This document shows positions 56,077 to 64,000 of a DNA stretch of 64,000 nt, piece by piece. The stretch is from Moniliophthora roreri (lineage: Eukaryota; Basidiomycota; Agaricomycetes; Agaricales; Marasmiaceae): assembly GCA_001466705.2 (NCBI GenBank), contig LATX02000182.1, positions 558,001 through 622,000 of the forward strand, in the 5' to 3' direction. The stretch's first letter is position 1. Each line of letters opens with the position of its first letter. Position numbers and translations under genes: made by a program. Under the pieces are notes generated by a model. The model saw only the letters and a program-made list of their open reading frames with translations. It was not told where the DNA came from and made no database searches.

Positions 56077-59000
56077 CTAAGCAATCGAGGCAAGCTCGGT
56101 GAAGACGTCAATCTGTCGCTGCACAAATTGCTCCATCTCAGTGTGGCTGACGATGGACAGGTCATGGAGGCACATGAACACAGTCGCTTGGTCCGAGATG
56201 AAAACTTGTAGCGCTAGCGGTGTATTGATGTCTCCGTACGAGACCTGCACTGGTACAGAGAGTTTGCCCTGAAACGCCAGCATTTCTGGATTTTGACTGG
56301 CTTCATTATTCTCGGTGGTGCTCCTGGGATCCTGCGTATTATCAAAGAGGTTGAGCAACGAGGTCACAAAATGGTGTCCTGGTTCGCATTGAGTTCCCAG
56401 CAATTCTGCACCTATCTCGCAACCTGAAGCTCGATGCGGTAAAGTTTCGGAATAACTGCGATGGCAATGACGGGCGATTCGAATGTACCGTTCCGCGTTT
56501 GATTCACCTTCCTTGCGTGGGAAGGACCGCAGTCGTGTTGGCTGATAATGAACGCAGAAGCCGTATGGATCCATGTTAATCCCGCTGAGGCCGTCAACGA
56601 GCTCGTATAGAATGACATCGTCTCTACTTTGTTTTTCGGCCATTGCGACTGCGTAAGCGGTGCGGACCAGCGAACCTCTGGTCACACCAGTTTTTGCGGC
56701 CAGCTGGGAGAGGCTGCCAACCCACTGCGAGATATAGGTACCATATCCGGAAAAGTCTTTGCAGAAAGACAAGGGAACATCGGAAGGAGATGGCCATACT
56801 GCCGGTGCAGCTCCGTCGAGATATCGTTCCCAAAATGAACGCCCCAAAGCCTGGCGCGCTGGACTATGGATTTCCTGCATATAGGCGCCGTAAGACGTTG
56901 CCGTGGTACGCTTCCTTTCTATAGCACTGAATGCAGCTTCTCCGCTGAAGTATAGCTGACTCAACTCCTCCGCTTGCATACTGAGAGTGCGCAGGTCGTG
57001 TAAGGAGTGCTGACGAGAGGAAGCAAAAAGCCATTTCTTGTCGGCTTCGTTGAAGACCAGAAGATTGTGAATGGGTACTATACCCAATTCCAAACCGTGA
57101 TCACCAAACATCTTATCAATCAAGGATTGCGCCTCTTGTGCGTTAGAAGCATTAAGCACCTCAAATGGTGGACTCCTGTTTTCAATACCGGGTCGTAAGA
57201 CAACAGCTACCACGCCCTGTGAATCCGAGAATGGGACCCTTTTCTCGGCCTTCTATCATAGCAAAAGAGAGTGTCAGACATTATCCAATAACATCCGAAG
57301 AGGACTGACCAATCTCTGTTTGTCGTCTAGCCCCACATCTACCAAAACGGTCCGAAGACTGGGCTCCCGAATGCGTAACTGCTCCCAACTCCAGATAAAA
57401 CGCTGCGGGTCAAGATCCCCGCCTAAATCGTATACGAAATGAATGATGAGGCAACGCCCCCGATTACTTAGGGCTAATCGAGCCCAATCACGAGCACCAA
57501 TGTCAACTGGGTAGACATCCAAGACATCGTCGATGTTCAAATTAACTGACTCTACACTTGCTTGCCAGCCGTTCGGCGCGAGGGCGAAAGGAGAGTATGG
57601 TTTACTCTCAAGGTTTGCCAGTTCTGGGCTCTCATTTGCGGAGGTAGTATTGGGAGTCAGCTGTTCGGCGATGTCTGCCAAAGTGATGCGGTCATCAAGG
57701 ATGTCCACAATGTTAACTTGCAAACCCTGCGCTCGGAGATTCGCAGCCAAGACCATTCCTTGGAGAGAGTTTCCTCCTTGTGCCAGGAAGCTGAGATTCA
57801 GATTGATGTCTTGGACTCCCAGATTAAGAGATTCGGCTACAAGTTTTGCCAACGCATTCTCGCTAGATGTTGCTGGCGCTCGCCTTTGGGAAATAGGTGG
57901 TACGATGGATGAGTTCGTGGATAAGTGTTCCTCAACTTTACGTCGCAAAATTGATCGATCGGTTTTTCCTGAAATTGATGTGGGGAATCCTGTGACACAA
58001 AGCCAAACTGCAGGCTTCATATATGCAGGAAGGAATCGTTGACAAGCCTCATTCACGTCCTGTATGACGCGAACGACTTCGTCTTGTGATCGAGGTATTA
58101 CCCATGTGTGATCGTCAACGAGTTGGTTTTTGATGCCTGTGAAGACGTTAGACCGAGCGGCTACGGGGAATTGAGGTTCTCACCATCGTCGATAGAGGAT
58201 AGCGTGAAAGCGCCGACCAATAGTTGTTCCTCGCCGAATCTGACGACGTCTGCGTAGACGGCTTGAATGGCAGCGTTGGATTTATGTACCACATACTCTA
58301 TCTCGCCTGTTTCAATACGGAGGCCTCGTAGCTTGACCTGACCATCGATTCGACCGAGATGATCCAACTGGCCGAAGAGGTTCCACTTTCCCAAATCACC
58401 TGTCCGGAACATTCGTTCACCAGTAGCACTGAATGGATCCGGCACGAACTTGACGGGTGTCAATTCTTCCTGGCCTATATATCCTCGCGCCACTTGAGGC
58501 CCTCCTATACAAATTTCGCCAACTTCATCTCGAGCTACGAGGTCCAATGTACCAACACGGAAAATGTATACTTTGGTTTGACCAGTAGGATAACCAATTG
58601 GCACCCGTTCGCCGAAGGGATTGAAGTCACCAGTACCACTCGACATCGGGATTTTATAAGCAGTCGCATCGACGGTTGCCTCTGTCGGGCCCATTATATT
58701 GTACACCTGTCGCGTCTTGCTCAAACGGAGGGCGAGCTCTACTGGGAATGTCTCGCCATTTAGAAGGACATGAGTAAGGTGTGGAAGGCCTTGAACTGGG
58801 ACTTGTCTGGCAACGGAAGGGGTGACTCCGAGATGTGTGGGTTTCATCACGTCGAGCCAATACGGCAAGTTGGATAGTAATTCCTCGCGTCGAACCAGGG
58901 CTAGCGTTCCTCCTGTCGTTAGAGTAGAAAAGATATCTCCAACGGATACATCGAATGTATACGACGCAAAGAGTAGCTTCCGCATCCTGGGTGTCGACAT

Positions 59001-60992
59001 GGCATTTCCTGCTTTACCGTCGAGGAATGCACATAGGTTGCGGTGTTCCACGGCTACACCTTTGGGAACTCCGGTGCTTCCCGAAGTAAAGAAGACATAA
59101 GCCAAATCCTGCTCAGTGACAACATTCGACAGGGAAATGACCGAAGGGTCAGGCATTGGACCAGTAGTCTCGTACGAGTAGGTGATTATGGTCAAATGAG
59201 GGAAAGTCTTCTGAAGCTCCTTAATGTCTTCTCGACATGCAATATCGGTGCCACAGAGCAAGAGCTTTGAGCCAGCAGTTCTGAGCACACTTTCCCATCG
59301 AGCTCTAGGATAATCTGGAGCAAGAGGTACATAAGCGCCACCAGCCTTCATCACAGCAAGTAGCGCAATGATCATATCAAACGAAACGTTGAACAATATA
59401 GGAACCATCACGTCTGCAGAGACCCCTTTCTCTCGGAGGACCGAAGCCAAATGTGATGAACGTGACGCGAGCTCCCCGTAAGTCATGCTGGAGACCCCTT
59501 CGAAGTCGAGCGCTATATCGGAAGGGGCTTCGTGAGCACGATTGTCAAATCGTTCATGGGCAAGAAGAGAGCTGAGCACGGTAGACTCATGCTTGTCTTG
59601 ACCAGCCCCGAACTGCAAGGTGCGTTCCTTATCTGATTCGGCGACGAGCTTCAGAGCGTCTGAGACACGGGAAAGCTCAGGTCGGTGGCTGAGAATCTCA
59701 ATAAGAGATGCAAAGTGGTCAGCAAACGCGCTGACGTCGAAGGAATTCTGTATGGCTGAGGCATTATAACGGATGCGGACGGATGCGGAGCCGTCTGGAG
59801 AAGGGAAAACCTCCACTTGAACGGGTGAACCAGTCTCCGTCCATTGATCCTATAGAATACATCTTGTTATTAAGATATTGATCATATCAGGGCAAATACC
59901 TACCAGCACTTGCCAACCATAGATGTCTCCATCTTCCACTGATTCCAAGCTAGAGCGCACTACGAGATGCACGACAGATGTCAGGAGAGACACTGTTGTC
60001 TCTGCTTCGGCAGCATTGTGCGATGCCATCGGAAGATAGAGCTGATCTTGAATGGGTTCAGAAAGACCCAGAATATCGTCAAGGGTGCTGCTAGAAGCGC
60101 AGTTCAACCTCACGAGGACGGAGGTGAGGTGAGGACCGTATTCCCGTTGCAATCCATCCCGCTGAAGGGCACGGTGGGATACGCTTTCCAGGAAAGTATG
60201 ATCATCCTGGCCCGAGTGTAATAGCATCGTGATACCTAATGCGGCTCTGATGAACTTTCTGTCCGATCCAGGTCCAGACGAGGATAAAGAGCATGTACGG
60301 GAGAGCGACGCCCACGAGACTTCCTGGGATAATTGTCCTACCTTAACGGGAGGCCAGGTCGTCTCAGGGCGGATCATATAAGTCCCGTTTGGATTAGCGT
60401 ACTCTATGATTTTCGTGCCAGGCAGTCGATTCAGGGTTGCCGAGGAAGAGACCCTGTTTGTGTACCGCAGGTAGAGAGATTGAATGATGGACTTGCCACT
60501 CCCGTTGTCACCGAGAGCGTGATGCAAGTGCAATCTCAAGTGGTAACCTGCTATCTTATTTCCGGTGATAAGGATAGCAAGAGGAACGTCTCCGCAGAGC
60601 GGGTCGAAGGACATAGCGTGATCTATCTCGGTATCGGGCTGAGGCACGGCGCCTATGGCCTCTGTCCATCCTCCTGTAGGTTCTTGCCCAGGTCTATAGA
60701 CCAAGGCAATGACTTCGGAAAGAGACTCCTCAGGCTGTCCATGCAAGAAGCCTGTACGCAGCAGAGCTAGCTCGCTCACCAAACTGTCCCATGACTCCTT
60801 GAGGTGTACAAGGTCTGTATTCGGAGGTAAAAAGAGGTGATGGCTGGATGTACAGATGCGTCCAAGGGGTTGTAGTCGTCTCGAAAGGCGAAGTGAATTT
60901 CGCTGGATGACCGTGGCCGGGTAAACGTGTTCTAATCGAGAGTCGTTAGCAATTCTTTGAGGAATAGCGTCCTCAAAACGATGGTGATCCAT
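56077..60992 (-). CDS. One-module nonribosomal peptide synthetase, C-A-T-C
   Basis: Four exons from the ATG at 60992; introns at 59850-59903, near 58142-58187 and near 57252-57308. The domains in order are: a condensation-like domain with H-L-H-H-A-L-G-D-N (family motif HHxxxDG); an adenylation domain with A3 V-F-F-T-S-G-S-T-G-V-P-K-G, A4 S-Y-T-F-D-V-S-V, A5 N-I-M-G-P-T-E-A-T, A7 F-R-T-G-D-L, A8 G-R-I-D-G-Q-V-K-L-R-G and the A10 Lys in S-I-S-G-K-T-D-R; a carrier domain with F-L-A-Q-G-G-N-S-L whose Ser would take phosphopantetheine; and a terminal condensation-like domain with Q-H-S-L-H-D-L at the active site. All core A and T motifs are intact. The Asp of F-D-V-S-V suggests an alpha-amino acid substrate; the product is unknown. 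There is no thioesterase or reductase, so the last C domain probably does release or ligation. Confidence 0.92.
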
Positions 60993-62015
60993 AATGGTGG
61001 TAGAAGTTTAGGAAAGACCAGGACTTTAAAGACTCACTCTTCCAAGCCAGTGCACTTTAATGTCCAATGTCCAAATCTAACAAGTAAGCCCGACACATCT
61101 TGACACGTTCGAAATTGGAATGCAACTGAACAAGTCGCACCCTCTCATGGCAATGCCTTGGGTTTCGCACTGCGTGGAAACCCTTGATGCGATTGATATC
61201 GTAGACTGGTCGGATCTCGACGTGGTCCGTGAGTACTCGGAATGGAAGGTATACTGCAGTGAAGATCTGAGCGATGTATCACGGTTTGCCGACCTCTTCC
61301 CACGATCATCGGGCCCGGACATTTGTCTCTGCTACAGGTGTAGGCCTTGAAGCGCTTCAAGTATGTTCACATCTAGACTAATTAATTCCTTTATTCACTG
61401 TTCAGATCAAATACGCTTTCTGGGCGGTGACAGGATTTTCTCTTAGCCCCTTTCGACCTATTCAAAGCCCCATGGAGTTCAACATCATCCTCTTTGTCCC
61501 AATCGAATATCCATCATGTATCACCATAAACACAAACGGATTCCACATACCGGATTCTAGGTGCCCATTTCCAAGGATTTTATGACCCGTCAACTGTCAT
61601 ATGGTCGCAGGCCGCCTTTGTAACGTTGTTGAATGGATCTCGTCTGCTGTGATTTCTACCTGTACAGTACACCCGACAATCACTCTTATCGGTTACCTTA
61701 CACTGCTATCCTCAAACCCAAGCAAAGTTCTAGATGATGAACCATCAAAAGACATCTTAGGTCAGGCCCAGGGGAATATACCCGTCTTTAGGTGCCATTT
61801 TCAGAACTTTCGAGCGACCCAAAGCTCAACAGAATGCTGCGCTGGACGGATGACTATCCCCTCTTGGGCGGAACTATCCCGAAACACTTTGAAAATCTGT
61901 GTATCCTATGTACCAGCACACTGCACACGCATCAGATCAAGACTCGTTCCACAACGACTGAAACTAAGAAATTTACTGATATAATAGTATCTCACTGCTT
62001 TCTAGAGTAACTGCC
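60993..62015. other. Shared promoter interval between NRPS and terpene-cyclase-like gene
   Basis: About 1 kb between two divergently transcribed genes. Several protein-like stretches occur on the plus strand (for example around 61780-62010) but they do not carry the HAD-domain motifs expected upstream of the terpene-cyclase-like gene, and no other family was recognised. Confidence 0.4.
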
Positions 62016-63104
62016 ATGACACTCTACCACACAATTATCTTCCACCTCACCCACTACCAGGGCTTACCTGGTCCGCTGAAACGGTCGTTACTGTATCTGG
62101 CATACGATGAGATACTCAGAGGAGAGATATTCTTGAAATGCAATGCCGGATTCCTCACTTCGACTTGCGACGGGATTCTCATAGAAGAAAACTTCTCACA
62201 ATTACTTATCTTTGAACTGACAGGCGATAGGTGAGTTCAGCCCTGCGATCAATGAACAGTGGTAACCTTCAACTCACGATTAATAGGTCATTGATTCACT
62301 TGACCCGGGATGAAGACCATGACAATGGTAGATGGAACTTCTTTCAAGGTAGATAGTCTTTCAACCCAATGCTGGTATCATTGCTAGAGCGAGTCAACTG
62401 CAGGAAAGGGACAACTCACGACTACTGACTTCCCTTACGACTTGGACACCACCTCCCTGGGATTGACCGCAGTACAAGAAGACGACGATATCGCGATGGC
62501 CGTGATGGACGAAATGCTAGACTACCTTAACGAGGATGGAATAATCCAGGTAAGTTCCTGACGCGACACCAATCATGCGCTGACCATCTACGAAAAACAG
62601 ACATACTTTGATCACAGTCGGCCTAGGATTGACCCGGTGGTTTGCGTGAACGTCCTGAACTTGTTCTTCACGTACAGGCGCGGCAAGCAAATGGTCGCGA
62701 CACTCCAATGGGTGTATAGCGTGTTATTAGATCGCGCTTACATCCACGGGACCCGCTACTACACGACCGCGGAGTCTTTTCTATTTTTTCTTTGCCGCAT
62801 GCTTCGTACCTGCCCAGATACGAGCATTCGGAAGCAATTCTTACCCCTGCTCAAGGAGAGAATCGCCGAGCGCATCGGCGCCAAAGGTGACGGACTTAGT
62901 CTAGCGATGCGGGTTATCGTCTGCAATTACGTCGAGCTCAGAGACAAGGAAGATTATCGGACACTTGTAGGACTGCAACAGGAGGACGGCGGTTGGGATA
63001 ATGGGGTGCTGTACAAATACGGATCTTCGGGGCTCCTCATCGGGAATCGCGGACTCACGACAGCGATGGCGCTTCAGGCAATCCGGTGCTATAGAGCCAG
63101 CTAA
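62016..63104 (+). CDS. DxDTT-type terpene-cyclase-like protein (alpha-alpha toroid), without HAD domain
   Basis: Four exons join in frame: 62016-62230, about 62287-62349, about 62402-62550 and 62601-63104. Blocks in order are G-P-L-K-R-S-L-L-Y-L, N-A-G-F-L-T-S-T, E-N-F-S-Q-L-L-I-F-E-L-T-G-D-R-S-L-I, W-N-F-F-Q-G-K-G, then D-L-D-T-T-S-L-G-L (62439-62465), T-Y-F-D-H-S-R-P-R-I-D-P-V-V-C-V-N-V-L, D-G-T-R-Y-Y-T-T-A-E, and L-Q-Q-E-D-G-G-W-D-N-G, a QW-like repeat. These belong to the fungal HAD-terpene-cyclase family, in which an N-terminal haloacid-dehalogenase phosphatase is fused to a class II cyclase-like barrel with a DxDTT acid motif that protonates a prenyl diphosphate. Here only the barrel is seen; the ATG at 62016 follows no recognisable HAD exon. 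Either it is a stand-alone or truncated form, or the real exons upstream were missed. Confidence 0.75.
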
Positions 63105-64000
63105 ACCACTACTTTGGGCGAACACTAATACACTCTAATGTACGAGAAGCAATTTCACAATAATTACAACGTGCGGGCACGGCGCCACTTCTCTAAATGG
63201 CTAGAACGTAATTGATGATCGCGGTAACATATCACTGTGCTTCCTCCTCCCACAGCCCGACTCAATCAATTGTTCCTCGTTTGATGAACGATTGTGCCTT
63301 TATTTTCGCCTCACTTGTGTAAAGCATTCACATCATCGAGGACATTTCTATCTTTGACAAGTGCGGGAAAAAAAAAAACATCAGATTGTGACACAGTAGA
63401 AACTGATCTCCGATATGTGCGCTGCGCATACCATATACTCCACCTAGGCGTCCCAGCCCACAGCACTCGATCAGCTGGAGCTTCCAGTCTTTCCAGAGAT
63501 TTCCCAACAAATACTCAACGGATTGACGTACGGAGGAAGAAAGGAGACAAGAATATGCATATCCGTAACGAAAACGGTGGCGTGATTGAGTTTGAGATCC
63601 TGGAACAGCATCAAAAGCTTAGGATCAAGCGACAGGCAATACTGGGAGTGAAGTTTGTTCGACCTCGTTGAGATCTTGGCTCGAAACGCCGTGCAACCCA
63701 TTCTTTTGCATCGTAAGATATCTGCGGTTCAACGTAAATACGACATGAGAAGTACAGTAGAGATGTTAATAATAGTAATATGATGTGGCATTGATGTACA
63801 AGCCGTCCACTGTCGTGTTCTCTCCTGTTCGGGTTTCCTAACCAGCGGTAGCTTCAAGGAGAGTTACACATGATAATTGAGTTTTCGATGGGACTCAGTG
63901 TCATGTTGTGAATCCTCATGACCATCAATGACCGTGGAGGTGGTCATCCTGACAGCAAACCCGCCCTAAGGCCCAATTGAGTGAGTATGGTAGTCAAGTG
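63105..64000. other. Right-edge interval
   Basis: A plus-strand ORF of 125 codons at 63294-63671 and antisense ORFs of similar size overlap each other; none resembles a known family. A poly-A run occurs at 63369-63380. Confidence 0.4.

Noticed and set aside
46701..63104. One large terpene/NRPS cluster including the sesquiterpene synthase remnant
   Set aside because: COA1, DUF6534, ZPR1 and OPI3, mostly housekeeping genes, lie between the remnant and the NRPS, so only the NRPS and adjacent terpene-cyclase-like gene are proposed as a unit.
63294..63671. 125-codon plus-strand ORF near the right edge
   Set aside because: No recognised domain, antisense ORFs of similar length overlap it, and composition gives no clear coding signal.

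Overview
The window is nuclear DNA of a filamentous basidiomycete, most likely an Agaricomycete (Agaricales-type). The genes are compact and split by many introns of about 50-60 bp with GT-AG ends. Several families typical of mushroom genomes are present: an F-box-like protein, a DUF6534 membrane protein, a DUF6699 protein, a cupredoxin-like serine-rich protein and a DxDTT terpene-cyclase-like protein. Gene models were assembled by hand by joining frame-compatible exons across splice sites; exact ends are given where they could be followed.

Layout. 0-6 kb: a partial F-box-like gene (minus), a GPI-type cupredoxin-like secreted protein (plus), and a medium-chain alcohol dehydrogenase/enoyl reductase gene broken by a 304-bp hAT-type MITE plus two frame breaks. 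6-16 kb: a PTR2/POT peptide transporter, a GH27 alpha-galactosidase with a possible membrane anchor, a family protein of unknown function with a deaminase-like motif set, and an NHP6-like HMG-box protein. 16-24 kb: a DUF6699 protein, a coiled-coil protein, an unknown protein with a CPAC motif, and a large secreted protein with Asn/Gln/Gly-rich tandem repeats. 24-36 kb: a small unknown gene, uroporphyrinogen-III synthase, a GH30 endo-1,6-beta-glucanase and the AP-1/AP-2 beta adaptin. 36-38 kb: no gene recognised. 38-46 kb: an SMP/LEA-like stress protein, a kelch-repeat protein, a single-pass membrane protein and a proline-rich ORF. 46-49 kb: a broken trichodiene-synthase-like sesquiterpene synthase and the cytochrome oxidase assembly factor COA1. 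50-56 kb: a DUF6534 seven-helix protein, ZPR1 and the OPI3-type phospholipid methyltransferase. 56-63 kb: a one-module C-A-T-C nonribosomal peptide synthetase (minus) divergent from a DxDTT terpene-cyclase-like gene (plus).

Most of the window is ordinary housekeeping (haem, vesicle coat, phosphatidylcholine synthesis, eEF1A folding, COX assembly, chromatin) mixed with secreted carbohydrate-active enzymes. The stretch most likely to hold something undescribed is 56.0-63.1 kb, where the NRPS and the terpene-cyclase-like gene are divergent neighbours about 1 kb apart and could form a small biosynthetic locus. The sesquiterpene synthase remnant lies about 8 kb away, behind housekeeping genes, so its inclusion is doubtful. 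Secondary points of interest are the fresh hAT MITE insertion, the 72-bp coding minisatellite, the cupredoxin that has lost copper ligands and the deaminase-like orphan family.
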